Shown piece by piece: positions 27,929 through 35,913 of a stretch of DNA of 64,000 nucleotides. The stretch comes from an uncultured Bacteroidota bacterium (GTDB taxonomy: Bacteria > Bacteroidota > Bacteroidia > Chitinophagales > Saprospiraceae), in contig CALMSX010000047.1 in the NCBI GenBank assembly GCA_937872515.1, positions 31,776 to 95,775 of the forward strand, given 5' to 3'. The notes beneath the pieces are model-generated. The model saw only the letters and a list, made by a program, of their open reading frames with translations, searched no databases and was not told the DNA's origin. The translations under genes were made by a program, and so were the position numbers. Position 1 is the stretch's first letter, and every line of letters starts with the position of its first letter.

Positions 27929-28909
27929 TCATTTGTCTTTTACAAATCTCAGGTCGGTAAGGGCATGAAGAAAGGCAACCAGATCAGATTTTTCCTGTGA
28001 GGTAAGTCCCAGGGGTTTTTGCAGGAGGGTGTCAGCATTGATGGGCTTGGGAACAAATTTAAAAGGATTGTCATAGTATTCAATTACCTCTTCCAGGGTG
28101 GCAAACATACCATTGTGCATATAGGGAGGAGTGATGGCTACATTTCTCAATCCAGGCACCTTAAATTTTCCCAAATCTGCTGAATCCCTTGTCACATCAA
28201 ATCTTCCTCTGTCTACAAATTGATGTTGATCAAAAAGACCGATGTTTCGAAATTCATCGCCTGTAAAATCAGGTGAAAAGTGGCAATCAAAACACTTTGC
28301 CTTTTTGCTCATAAATACCTCCCTTCCCCTTATGGCTGATTCCGACATCGAAGGTTTTAGGTCTTTCATATAATTGTCAAAAAGGGTATTGGAGGTTTCC
28401 AGCGTTTCTTCATAAGCGGCAATGGCTTTGGCAATATTGTTGGGATTAGCTTCTTCCTGAAAAACGGTTTTAAACCAAGATTGATACTGTTTATTTTTAT
28501 TCAGCCTCTTGGCACCTTCCTTAAGGTTAAATGCCATTTCATTGAGGTCTTCCACCGGAAAATGAACCTGGTCTTCCAGGCTGGCTGCCCTGCCATCATA
28601 AAACATCAAACCTCGGCTGGCCATGTTCATCACGGAGGGTGTATTTCTTTTGCCCAATTTGCCGCCAACACCTACACTAAATGCCACCGTATCTGCAAAA
28701 GCAAATTCAGGAATGTGGCAGGAAGCACAGCTGACCGATTGGTCGCGAGACAACATTTTTTCGAAAAAGAGTTTTTCACCCAATCCTACCAAAGTGATGG
28801 GATCTTCCCTGATAAGTCTGGGTTGCTGGATAAAGGCCGGAAAAAGAAAGGCTCCACAAACCACAATGATCAACAAAACTAGCTTTCGGTTGATGGCAAA
28901 ATGAGTCAT
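27929..28909 (-). CDS. Di-haem cytochrome c peroxidase family protein
   Basis: 326 residues. N-terminal hydrophobic segment (about 9-27), a signal peptide or anchor. Two c-type haem sites: Cys-Ala-Ser-Cys-His at 61-65 and Cys-Phe-Asp-Cys-His at 206-210. The motif Pro-Pro-Tyr-Met-His-Asn-Gly-Met-Phe, near residue 261, holds the distal Met ligand. This is the CcpA/MauG-type fold; typical members reduce hydrogen peroxide in the periplasm using electrons from cytochrome c. Some family members instead oxidise proteins, so the substrate is not certain. Single-gene unit with a -7 box 23 bases upstream of the ATG. Confidence 0.9.
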   Translation of the reverse strand: MTHFAINRKLVLLIIVVCGAFLFPAFIQQPRLIREDPITLVGLGEKLFFEKMLSRDQSVSCASCHIPEFAFADTVAFSVGVGGKLGKRNTPSVMNMASRGLMFYDGRAASLEDQVHFPVEDLNEMAFNLKEGAKRLNKNKQYQSWFKTVFQEEANPNNIAKAIAAYEETLETSNTLFDNYMKDLKPSMSESAIRGREVFMSKKAKCFDCHFSPDFTGDEFRNIGLFDQHQFVDRGRFDVTRDSADLGKFKVPGLRNVAITPPYMHNGMFATLEEVIEYYDNPFKFVPKPINADTLLQKPLGLTSQEKSDLVAFLHALTDLRFVKDK

Positions 28910-28932
28910 AATTCGATGTATAATTCGCTGTG

Positions 28933-28940
28933 CAAAGGTA
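28933..28940 (-). promoter_or_regulatory. -7 box of the di-haem peroxidase gene
   Basis: TACCTTTG on the minus strand, an exact TAnnTTTG, 23 bases before the ATG. No TTG box at the normal distance. Confidence 0.5.
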
Positions 28941-29153
28941 AAGATAAAGCAAGTGAATACCCATGACTTTTGTCATATAACCCCCTTACCAAATTCATCG
29001 AATGGTTGATTTACAAAGAGGAAATTTACCGACGGCTTTTGTTAAATATCCAATCTTTTGCAGGCTAGGTTTGACAACATTGGTTTGTTAAAATATTGTC
29101 AGTTAATTGGGTACACATTTTTGAATAAATTATGTAAACAAGAATTGGCCATA

Positions 29154-29186
29154 TTTGAAATAATAATTAATTAATAATTAACTTTA
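29154..29186 (+). promoter_or_regulatory. Probable promoter of the EF-G-like gene
   Basis: TTTG (29154-29157), 21-base spacer, TAACTTTA (29179-29186, one mismatch). The ATG follows 66 bases later, leaving a leader of about 60 bases. Confidence 0.4.
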
Positions 29187-29252
29187 ATTCGATATTATAT
29201 TTTTCATTTTAAGGTATAATACCAATTTTATTAACCACTAAAACATCATTTT

Positions 29253-31388
29253 ATGGGTTTTGACACAAAAGATATACGGAATGTCGTCTTGATGGGGCAT
29301 TCCGGATGCGGGAAAACAAGTTTTGCTGAAACTATGCTCTTTGAGTCCGGTGCTATTAGCAGGATGGGGAGTATTGCAGAGGGGACATCCACTTCTGATT
29401 TCAGTACGCTAGAAAAAGAGAGAGGTACCTCCATTTTCAGCACACTTATGCATGTTAAGTGGAAAAATTCAAAGATCAACATCATTGATACACCGGGATA
29501 CGATGACTTTGTAGGTGATGTAATTTCCGCCATGAAGGTGGCTGATACTGGTGTAATCATCATCAATGCCGCCCATGGGGTAGAAGTAGGTACAGAATTG
29601 ATATGGGAATACATGCAGGCCTTTAAAACACCGGGCATGATCGTAATGAATCAACTGGACCATGAAAAAGCAGATTTCGACAAGACCCTCGAACAAGCGC
29701 AAGCGAGATTTGGCCACAAAATTATGGCCTTTCAATATCCAATCAACCAGGGAACCGGTTTCAACAGCATCATTGATGCATTGAGAATGGTGATGTATGA
29801 GTTTCCTGCCACAGGGGGTAAGCCGGTAAAAAAAGAAATTCCTGCCTCAGAAATGGACAAGGCTATGGCCCTGCACAACGCTTTGGTGGAGGCCGCGGCT
29901 GAAAATGAAGAAGGGCTGATGGAAAAGTTTTTTGAATCTGGTACTTTAACAGAAGATGAATTATCAAAAGGATTGACCATTGCGTTAGCCAACCAACAAA
30001 TCTTTCCGGTATTTTGCTGCTCTTCAACCAAAAACATGGGAAGTGGTCGCATCATGGGCTTCATCAATGATATCTGTCCTTCACCAGCCGACAGGCCAGC
30101 CGCCGAACTAGAAGGAGGTGGAAGCCTGGCTTGCGACAGTAAAAATTCACAAACCACTGCCTTTATCTACAAAACCATGTCAGAACCTCAGGTAGGCATG
30201 GTATCTTATTTTAAAGTCTATGCAGGCACCGTTAAACCAGGAGATGAGTTGTACAACATGGATCACCAGGTTGCTGAAAGAGTCAACCAGCTCTTTGTAG
30301 CTGAGGGTAAAAACAGGGTGTCGGTCGATGAATTGAGAGCCGGTGACATAGGGGTTACCGTAAAGTTGAAAGACTCTCACACCAACGATACACTGGCAAC
30401 AAAGGGGACCACCAAAAAAATTGAGAAAATTCATTTTCCAGAACCCAGAATTACAGCTGCTGTGGTACCACCCAGCAAGTCGGATATGGAAAAACTGATG
30501 AAGGCCCTACACCAGATTCAGGAAGAAGACCCCACTTTGCTGGTTGAACAAAATGCTCAATTGAAACAAACCATCATCCACGGTCAGGGTCAGCTCCATT
30601 TAGACATCATCAAATACAGGATTGAAAAGCTGAATGGCTTGGTGATGGAATTTGAAAAGCCAAGGATTCCTTATCGCGAAACCATTACCAAAAAAGCCGA
30701 TGAGATGTACCGCCATAAAAAGCAAAGTGGTGGAGCCGGTCAGTTTGCAGAAGTACATATGCGAATTGAGCCTTACTTTGAAGGTATGGGAGACCCAGAA
30801 GGACTTACCGTACGAAGCAGGGAATATGAAGATCTCGACTGGGGTGGTAAACTGGCCTTTTACTGGTGCATTGTTGGTGGCTCAATAGATGCCAAATACA
30901 TCAACGCCATTAAAAAAGGAATCATGCAAAAAATGACAGAAGGTCCGCTGACTGGTTCTTGTTGTCAAAATATCAGAGTGAGTATTTTTGATGGAAAAAT
31001 GCACTCGGTTGACTCCAATGATATGGCCTTTATGTTGGCTTCCACCAATGCATTCAAAACTGCTTTTAGAAATGCGGCTCCACAATTGCTGGAACCCATT
31101 TATGAATTGACCGTTTTATGTGCTGACACCGTTATGGGTGATGTGATGGGCGATCTTCAAACCAGGAGGGCGATGATTGTAGGTATGGACAGCGATGGCC
31201 ACTACCAGAAAATCATAGCCAAGGTACCATTGGCAGAATTGTATCAATACTCTTCCACCTTGCGTTCCCTTACCCAGGGAAAGGCCAAGTTTACCCAGAA
31301 GTTCATTGAATACATGCCTGTGACACCTGATATTCAGGCCAAATTAATTGAGCACCACAAAGAAGAATTGGAAGAAAGTCATTCCTAA
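29253..31388 (+). CDS. EF-G-like translational GTPase (EF-G2 type)
   Basis: 711 residues, full EF-G length with GTPase, domain II, and the C-terminal domains (Gln-Ser-Gly-Gly-Ala-Gly-Gln-Phe-Ala-Glu near residue 490). G1 is Gly-His-Ser-Gly-Cys-Gly-Lys-Thr (15-22) and G2 is Glu-Arg-Gly-Thr-Ser-Ile. G3 is Asp-Thr-Pro-Gly-Tyr-Asp-Asp-Phe (79-86), where canonical EF-G has His at the Tyr position. G4 is Asn-Gln-Leu-Asp (133-136) instead of Asn-Lys-x-Asp. These changes place it in the EF-G-like paralogue group and not with the main EF-G. Its cellular role is uncertain: an accessory translation or recycling factor. No str-operon neighbours (rpsL, rpsG, tuf). It has its own promoter and terminator. 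Confidence 0.9.
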   Translation: MGFDTKDIRNVVLMGHSGCGKTSFAETMLFESGAISRMGSIAEGTSTSDFSTLEKERGTSIFSTLMHVKWKNSKINIIDTPGYDDFVGDVISAMKVADTGVIIINAAHGVEVGTELIWEYMQAFKTPGMIVMNQLDHEKADFDKTLEQAQARFGHKIMAFQYPINQGTGFNSIIDALRMVMYEFPATGGKPVKKEIPASEMDKAMALHNALVEAAAENEEGLMEKFFESGTLTEDELSKGLTIALANQQIFPVFCCSSTKNMGSGRIMGFINDICPSPADRPAAELEGGGSLACDSKNSQTTAFIYKTMSEPQVGMVSYFKVYAGTVKPGDELYNMDHQVAERVNQLFVAEGKNRVSVDELRAGDIGVTVKLKDSHTNDTLATKGTTKKIEKIHFPEPRITAAVVPPSKSDMEKLMKALHQIQEEDPTLLVEQNAQLKQTIIHGQGQLHLDIIKYRIEKLNGLVMEFEKPRIPYRETITKKADEMYRHKKQSGGAGQFAEVHMRIEPYFEGMGDPEGLTVRSREYEDLDWGGKLAFYWCIVGGSIDAKYINAIKKGIMQKMTEGPLTGSCCQNIRVSIFDGKMHSVDSNDMAFMLASTNAFKTAFRNAAPQLLEPIYELTVLCADTVMGDVMGDLQTRRAMIVGMDSDGHYQKIIAKVPLAELYQYSSTLRSLTQGKAKFTQKFIEYMPVTPDIQAKLIEHHKEELEESHS

Positions 31389-31410
31389 AAAATCAATTTG
31401 GATAATCAGT

Positions 31411-31449
31411 CCCGGTTTGGTATTTATGCTGAACCGGGTCTTTTTTTTT
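31411..31449 (+). terminator. Intrinsic terminator of the EF-G-like gene
   Basis: A 7-bp perfect stem, CCCGGTT and AACCGGG, with a 14-base loop, then a tract of T residues interrupted by one C. It begins 23 bases after the stop. Confidence 0.85.
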
Positions 31450-31460
31450 ACCCCTGTTTG

Positions 31461-32645
31461 TTATGGATACAATAAAAATGGTTGAATGGTGGCTCCCCAT
31501 TCGGTAGCAACGTCTATCGAAGGGGTGAGTTCTTGCTGAAACATTTCATAAACATGGGGAATGCCCATCAACCGGTCGAGGTGTTGCCCCCCTTCAGGAT
31601 TAACCATTGTTCGATAGGCTCTTTGGCCAAGCTGTTTGCCATGGGTCTTGTGCAAAGTTTGGATGATGGCTACACCCAAGCTTACTGCATCCCTGACCTC
31701 CGGTGAATGCAGCAAAATTTCAATACCATGACAAAGCTCATTTTTATACAATGAATCTTTGGGAACATAGGCAATAGCCTTCAGGGATAGGTAAGGAAAT
31801 GCATCTTGTGGAAATGATTGTATAAATAAGGCTGTATTCAACCAGGGAGCACCAAAACATTCAAACGGAGTGGAAGTGCCTCTTCCTTCATTGAGATTTA
31901 GGCCTTCAAGCAAACAGGTGCCGGGATATAGTACCAGGCCCTGCCACCTGAAAAGTGCAGGGGAGGTAGGTTGAAATGGGTAATGCATGCCGGCTCTCAA
32001 ATGCCGTAAATATCCCTTCATTTTAATAATGGTAAGGTCGAGATCAGGCATTTTCAGGGCACGAAAATAAGAGGCCAATTCTCCCAGGGTACAGCTGTGT
32101 TTGAGCGGAATATTCCATCTGCCAAGGAAGGACCCACAATTTTGCTCATCCAGAAATGGCCCTTCACTATCACCAATTATTGCTGAAAGAGGGTTGGGCC
32201 TATCCATAATCATCAATGGAATTGATAGTCTTTCACAAGACTGCATAATATAGCTAAGGGTCCACAGATAGGTATAAAAACGAGCACCCACATCGGGAAC
32301 ATCAAAAATAATCAAATCCAGATCGAGTAGGTCCTGATCTTGTGGGAATGGGTCATCGCGGTAAAGACTGATAACTGGCAAACCCGTGGCGGCATCTGTG
32401 GTATCAGCTTGCGCTTGCCCATCTGCTCCGGTGATAGAAATGCCGTGTTCCGGAGCAAATAAACGGATGATAGAAACCCCGTGTTCGAGTAACAACAACC
32501 TGGAAAGTCTTCCTGAACCGAGGGTTGCGGCATCGTTGGTGACCATTCCAATATTGGTGTAATTCAACAAAGTGCCACTTGCGATGGCTGACTCTACCCC
32601 CAATAAAAAAGGGTAGGATGGTGGATTATTGGAGAGTGTGATCAA
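31461..32645 (-). CDS. NamZ-family exo-beta-N-acetylmuramidase-like protein (DUF1343)
   Basis: 394 residues covering the DUF1343/NamZ fold: Gly-Met-Val-Thr-Asn near residue 33, Leu-Phe-Ala-Pro-Glu-His-Gly (62-68), Phe-Asp-Val-Pro-Asp-Val-Gly-Ala-Arg-Phe-Tyr-Thr-Tyr near 115, and Met-Asp-Arg-Pro-Asn-Pro-Leu. Characterised NamZ releases terminal N-acetylmuramic acid from peptidoglycan fragments, and the Glu of Pro-Glu-His-Gly is the expected catalytic residue. The only start is TTG immediately after an in-frame stop. No signal peptide is present, so this copy would act in the cytoplasm, perhaps in wall recycling. Secreted relatives usually have one. The gene ends 11 bases from the EF-G terminator. 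Confidence 0.8.
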   Translation of the reverse strand: MITLSNNPPSYPFLLGVESAIASGTLLNYTNIGMVTNDAATLGSGRLSRLLLLEHGVSIIRLFAPEHGISITGADGQAQADTTDAATGLPVISLYRDDPFPQDQDLLDLDLIIFDVPDVGARFYTYLWTLSYIMQSCERLSIPLMIMDRPNPLSAIIGDSEGPFLDEQNCGSFLGRWNIPLKHSCTLGELASYFRALKMPDLDLTIIKMKGYLRHLRAGMHYPFQPTSPALFRWQGLVLYPGTCLLEGLNLNEGRGTSTPFECFGAPWLNTALFIQSFPQDAFPYLSLKAIAYVPKDSLYKNELCHGIEILLHSPEVRDAVSLGVAIIQTLHKTHGKQLGQRAYRTMVNPEGGQHLDRLMGIPHVYEMFQQELTPSIDVATEWGATIQPFLLYP

Positions 32646-32694
32646 TTAGAACAACGACTTAAAAGTGCAAGATAGTCAAAGCAAATAATTGCCT

Positions 32695-32727
32695 AAAAAA
32701 AAAGGCCGGAATCTTGTGACTCCGGCC
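32695..32727 (-). terminator. Intrinsic terminator of the BlaI-M56-PDZ operon
   Basis: GGCCGGA and TCCGGCC form a 7-bp stem, extendable by a G-T pair. It is followed on the minus strand by nine T residues. It lies 23 bases after the stop of the PDZ gene. Confidence 0.85.
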
Positions 32728-32749
32728 CTTCTTAAATTTGAAATGCGCT

Positions 32750-33460
32750 TTAAAAAGTTAAGCTCATTGATTTTTCCTTGTTGTTTCTGAGCACGGTAAT
32801 TCCAATTTTATCACCATCCTTAAATCCTGCCAGGGTTTCAAAAAGTGCATTGTCTGAAAAGATATATTTTTCGTTTAATTTTAGAATAATATCCCCTTTT
32901 TCTAATCCCGCTTTATCGGCAGAACTACCTTTAAAAACCTCGTCGACCAGTACTCCGTTGTTTTTATCAGAAATCATTACCCCTAACTTAACTTTTGGGG
33001 TGGCAGGCTTTTCTTCATCCCACTTAAATTTTTTCATTTTCATTTTGGGAGCACCTGATTCTACATTTTTTTCGATAAAGATCATTTTGTCATCACCTCC
33101 TTCAATGGCTACATCAACATCTGACAATTTTTCTCTGATCTCAGCCGGCATTTCGCCTTCACCATCCCATTTGATGACCTTGACTTCGCCATCATTGTTT
33201 TCAGTTAAGGTATACATAGATTTTTCAACGCCATTGTTGATTTCTTTGGTGATAGAAAGCTCGGCTTCTCCTTCTGTTGCGGCATCTTTATTGGTTTCTA
33301 CCTGCACCACTACTCTTTTTTCTTTGCCAGATCCTTTTTTCTCTCCATCCGACATTTCAGATTTTTCAACCTTTTTAATCACTACTTTTTTGTCTTCCTG
33401 AGCCTGCGTATTTGAAACAAGCCCAACAAACAGGATTGCTGCTAAAAATAATTTTTTCAT
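32750..33460 (-). CDS. Secreted PDZ-domain protein, third gene of the BlaI-M56 operon
   Basis: 236 residues. Signal peptide with cleavage after Thr-Gln-Ala-Gln (about residue 21). Then a highly charged ~130-residue segment rich in Lys and Glu, and a C-terminal PDZ domain (157-236, Leu-Gly-Val-Met-Ile ... Ala-Asp-Lys-Ala-Gly-Leu-Glu-Lys-Gly-Asp-Ile-Ile). No protease domain is attached, so it is a binding protein and not a DegP-type protease. Residues 98-112 (Trp-Asp-Gly-Glu-Gly-Glu-Met-Pro-Ala-Glu-Ile-Arg-Glu-Lys-Leu) resemble a motif in the tail of the neighbouring M56 protein. It lies 19 bases after that gene and shares its terminator-bounded operon. A role as ligand-binding or modulating partner of the sensor is inference. 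Confidence 0.8.
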   Translation of the reverse strand: MKKLFLAAILFVGLVSNTQAQEDKKVVIKKVEKSEMSDGEKKGSGKEKRVVVQVETNKDAATEGEAELSITKEINNGVEKSMYTLTENNDGEVKVIKWDGEGEMPAEIREKLSDVDVAIEGGDDKMIFIEKNVESGAPKMKMKKFKWDEEKPATPKVKLGVMISDKNNGVLVDEVFKGSSADKAGLEKGDIILKLNEKYIFSDNALFETLAGFKDGDKIGITVLRNNKEKSMSLTF

Positions 33461-33479
33461 GTTTTAATTGTATTAAATT

Positions 33480-35423
33480 TTAAAATGCTTTGTATTTTCT
33501 TTTTGATTCCTTGCCCTCAATTTCAAAAACCAGTTTTGTATCTTTGGACAAAGTCATCCCTGTTTCTCTTTCAAAGAGATTTTTATATTTATTCCAGATA
33601 TTACTGGGTTGTTTTTCACCATTAATTTTGAGGTTTTTACCCGACAATTCAATTTTGTTGTTTTTACCGGCAATTAAAAATCCATCCCTATTTAATTGAC
33701 TTCCGATCAACTGCTCCAGATTTTTTTCATTGTCTCTCTTAAAAAAGTGATCTTGTCTACCCAATTCCGGCATAAGGGTGATTTCTTCTTCCGCTTCTCT
33801 TTGCCTTTCAGCCCAGTCTTCTGGCGACCATCCTTCCATCTCCGGAATGTGAATTTCAAATTCTTTGAAACCCTTCATATCCGGAAGGTGCATTCCTCCC
33901 TCAGGGAAATGAAACTTAAAGTTGTTGTGCCCCATGTGTGGAAAATCCAAAAACAATTTGTGCATTGAATCGGCTTCAAACTGCAAGATTTTACCTAGTC
34001 GATGCAATGAATCGCCCTGCAGTTGGAAAATTCTGTGCAGAGAATCCAATTGAAACATTTCACCATGGTTGGGAAAATCAAATTCAAAGGTCCTTACATC
34101 ACCACCATGAAAGGGAAAGTCTCCCTTTGAAAAGTCATCCAGGGTCAGCGTATACGTTTTATAATCATCTGTCGTGATTTCTTTGATAATGTGTTTGTGT
34201 TTGTCAAACTCAGCGGGGGGTATTTGCTCCCCATTGATGCTCAGGCTTTTGATTTCACCATTTTCCATTTTGAGTGAAATTTCTTTTTCCCCATCTGATT
34301 TAATGATGCTGATGGTACCTTTCTTTTTTACCTGGGGCAAGCTGTCTGATACTGCCGGCTGTATTTCATGATTTACTTTAGATTCGATGGCTTTGATAAC
34401 AGAATACTTACCTCCTTCGTGTTGGTAAGCATACGCCTCGGTGAGTCCCATTGCAAAAATGAGAATGGCAAGGCTGGCCATCAGTTTTTCTTTGATCTGA
34501 ATTGGTGTGTGTGACATGTGGAAAATCCTTTTAATTCTGTTCAATAATTGATTGTTATTTTTACCTGCAAAGGCAAGTGAAAGTGATGGAGATTTTTCAA
34601 GCCTGTCGATCTCCTGAATTTTTAAGAGGGCCTTGGCATATGCCAGTGGATTTTGAGTGAAAGCCATTGCTTCATCATCACATGCTTCTTCTCTGTATTG
34701 TGCCAGCTGTCTTTGTAACCACCAAACCACAGGGTGGTAGTATAAGATGGTCTCTACCAGGGCAGCAAAGAGGTGAAGTATAAAATCATTTCTTCTGATG
34801 TGCGCTAATTCGTGAGCCAAAATGGCCTCTATCTCTTCTGAAGAAAGCGCATTGATTACAGCAATTGGAAAAAATATGGCGGATTTGAACAGACCCATCG
34901 TAAAAGGGCTACCTGTTTGAAAAGAGGTCTTTACCAGCACTTTTTTGGTAATGCCCATTTTGATTTTCATGGTGTCCAGACAAATATCAGGCAATTGAAT
35001 TTGGGTAGCCCTGGAAGCCTGCATCACCAGCCACAGATAGGCCAGTAGGTACCGTAAAGCAAAAACAAAGAAGCCTATAAACCAGATGTTGCTGATATAG
35101 TTTGCATTTTGATTGATAAAACTTTCAATGCTTGTTTTTTGAACTCCCGACACAGCCTGCTGCCATTGGAAATACCATGCAATTGCTTTGTCATGGTCAC
35201 TGTTTATGCGAATATTGTGGAGATACATAAATGTAGCCACCACTATTATAAACAATGATATTAATGATACATAAGCCGCCCTGAATTTTTGTGCAGAACT
35301 CAGTCGGGGTAAAAGGGCTCTATACATCAAAAGAAAAATAAAAACCAGCGCTCCCTGCCACAATGAATGCAGGATGGTCCATGCCAGGGTCTGTAACCAG
35401 TTGGTGTCGATGGTAAACAACAT
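33480..35423 (-). CDS. BlaR1/MecR1-type M56 membrane metallopeptidase with novel extracytoplasmic tail
   Basis: 647 residues from ATG 35423, one base after the BlaI stop; an earlier in-frame start would overlap BlaI by 83 bases and lacks support. Four membrane segments (about 18-40, 50-70, 112-135, 311-333). The zinc motif His-Glu-Leu-Ala-His is at 204-208, and the third ligand is probably Glu-246 or -247 in Glu-Glu-Ala-Cys-Asp-Asp-Glu. In BlaR1 systems, ligand binding outside activates this protease, which inactivates BlaI. Residues 334-647 replace the beta-lactam-binding domain of BlaR1. They hold two related motifs (Ile-Asn-Gly-Glu...Pro...Lys-His/Tyr-Lys at 397-409 and 600-614) and three Asp-Ser-(Leu/Met)-His-(Arg/Lys) repeats (460-490). 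The ligand is unknown. Confidence 0.9.
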   Translation of the reverse strand: MLFTIDTNWLQTLAWTILHSLWQGALVFIFLLMYRALLPRLSSAQKFRAAYVSLISLFIIVVATFMYLHNIRINSDHDKAIAWYFQWQQAVSGVQKTSIESFINQNANYISNIWFIGFFVFALRYLLAYLWLVMQASRATQIQLPDICLDTMKIKMGITKKVLVKTSFQTGSPFTMGLFKSAIFFPIAVINALSSEEIEAILAHELAHIRRNDFILHLFAALVETILYYHPVVWWLQRQLAQYREEACDDEAMAFTQNPLAYAKALLKIQEIDRLEKSPSLSLAFAGKNNNQLLNRIKRIFHMSHTPIQIKEKLMASLAILIFAMGLTEAYAYQHEGGKYSVIKAIESKVNHEIQPAVSDSLPQVKKKGTISIIKSDGEKEISLKMENGEIKSLSINGEQIPPAEFDKHKHIIKEITTDDYKTYTLTLDDFSKGDFPFHGGDVRTFEFDFPNHGEMFQLDSLHRIFQLQGDSLHRLGKILQFEADSMHKLFLDFPHMGHNNFKFHFPEGGMHLPDMKGFKEFEIHIPEMEGWSPEDWAERQREAEEEITLMPELGRQDHFFKRDNEKNLEQLIGSQLNRDGFLIAGKNNKIELSGKNLKINGEKQPSNIWNKYKNLFERETGMTLSKDTKLVFEIEGKESKRKYKAF

Positions 35424-35424
35424 T

Positions 35425-35814
35425 TCACGACTTTTTTTCGAGTGACTGAATAAGGGCCTTGATCTCGTCCAATTCAATTTGGGTAGATTGATGATTGCCC
35501 AAAGCATGCATCACCAGGTCTTTTGCAGATCCATTAAATGCATTGCTGATAAATTCATTGACCAACTTGGTCTTGGCTTTGTTTTCCTGTAAAACCGCGC
35601 GGTATAGATGCGACTTTTGATCTGTATTGCGCACCACCAGGCCCTTATCATTCATGATTTGCATTATTTTTAAAGTAGTTGTGTACCCTACCTCTCTTTT
35701 TTTATTGAGCATATCATTGATGAACCGAACACTGCTTTCCCCATGTTCCCAAAGCAGTTGCAAAACTTCCAATTCTGCATCCGTAGGCATGAGCTGCGAC
35801 TGATTTTGTGTCAT
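35425..35814 (-). CDS. BlaI/MecI-family transcriptional repressor
   Basis: 129 residues from ATG 35814; an upstream in-frame start would run through the promoter. The winged-helix domain spans about 8-72: Thr-Asp-Ala-Glu-Leu-Glu-Val-Leu-Gln-Leu-Leu-Trp-Glu, Gly-Tyr-Thr-Thr-Thr-Leu-Lys-Ile-Met-Gln, His-Leu-Tyr-Arg-Ala-Val. A C-terminal dimerisation and cleavage region follows, with Leu-Val-Asn-Glu-Phe-Ile-Ser-Asn-Ala-Phe-Asn-Gly-Ser. Family members bind as dimers to palindromes and are cleaved when the M56 partner is active. Two 16-bp palindromes sit at its own promoter, so autoregulation is very likely. Confidence 0.92.
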   Translation of the reverse strand: MTQNQSQLMPTDAELEVLQLLWEHGESSVRFINDMLNKKREVGYTTTLKIMQIMNDKGLVVRNTDQKSHLYRAVLQENKAKTKLVNEFISNAFNGSAKDLVMHALGNHQSTQIELDEIKALIQSLEKKS

Positions 35815-35831
35815 AAAATAGAATTTTACTG

Positions 35832-35862
35832 CAATGATATACGAAATACTTCGTAGAGTCAA
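35832..35862 (-). promoter_or_regulatory. Promoter of the BlaI-M56-PDZ operon
   Basis: On the minus strand, TTG (35862-35860), a 20-base spacer, TATCATTG (35839-35832, one mismatch to TAnnTTTG). The ATG follows after 17 bases. Operator 1 fills most of the spacer and operator 2 lies just upstream of the TTG box, a layout that would let the repressor exclude RNA polymerase. Confidence 0.65.
35840..35855. promoter_or_regulatory. BlaI operator 1
   Basis: TACGAAATACTTCGTA: perfect TACGAA / TTCGTA arms with a 4-base centre, placed between the -33 and -7 boxes of the operon promoter. The half-site is shared with operator 2. Confidence 0.8.
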
Positions 35863-35870
35863 GACCTTTG

Positions 35871-35886
35871 TACGAAAAGTTTCGTA
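35871..35886. promoter_or_regulatory. BlaI operator 2
   Basis: TACGAAAAGTTTCGTA: perfect 7-bp arms (TACGAAA / TTTCGTA) with a 2-base centre. Its centre is 31 bp from that of operator 1, close to three helical turns, so two repressor dimers would bind on the same face of the DNA. Confidence 0.8.
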
Positions 35887-35913
35887 TTTAATAAAATTTT
35901 AACAAATCTTCAC

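Larger units (their letters stand above)
28910..29252. other. Intergenic region between peroxidase and EF-G-like genes
   Basis: About 340 very AT-rich bases between divergent genes. It holds the peroxidase promoter at the left and the EF-G-like promoter at the right, plus an AT repeat (TAATAATTAATTAATAATTAA, about 29159-29181). No reading frame or RNA gene is visible. Confidence 0.5.

Noticed and set aside
31461..32645. Frameshifted pseudogene reading for the NamZ-family gene
   Set aside because: The frame is intact over the whole domain with all motifs; only the short N-terminus is odd, so I kept it as a CDS.
32778..33401. Long open frame antisense to the PDZ protein gene
   Set aside because: It is rich in Ser, Pro and Phe from reading the Lys/Glu-rich sense codons backwards, has no start context, and the sense gene has a signal peptide and PDZ domain.
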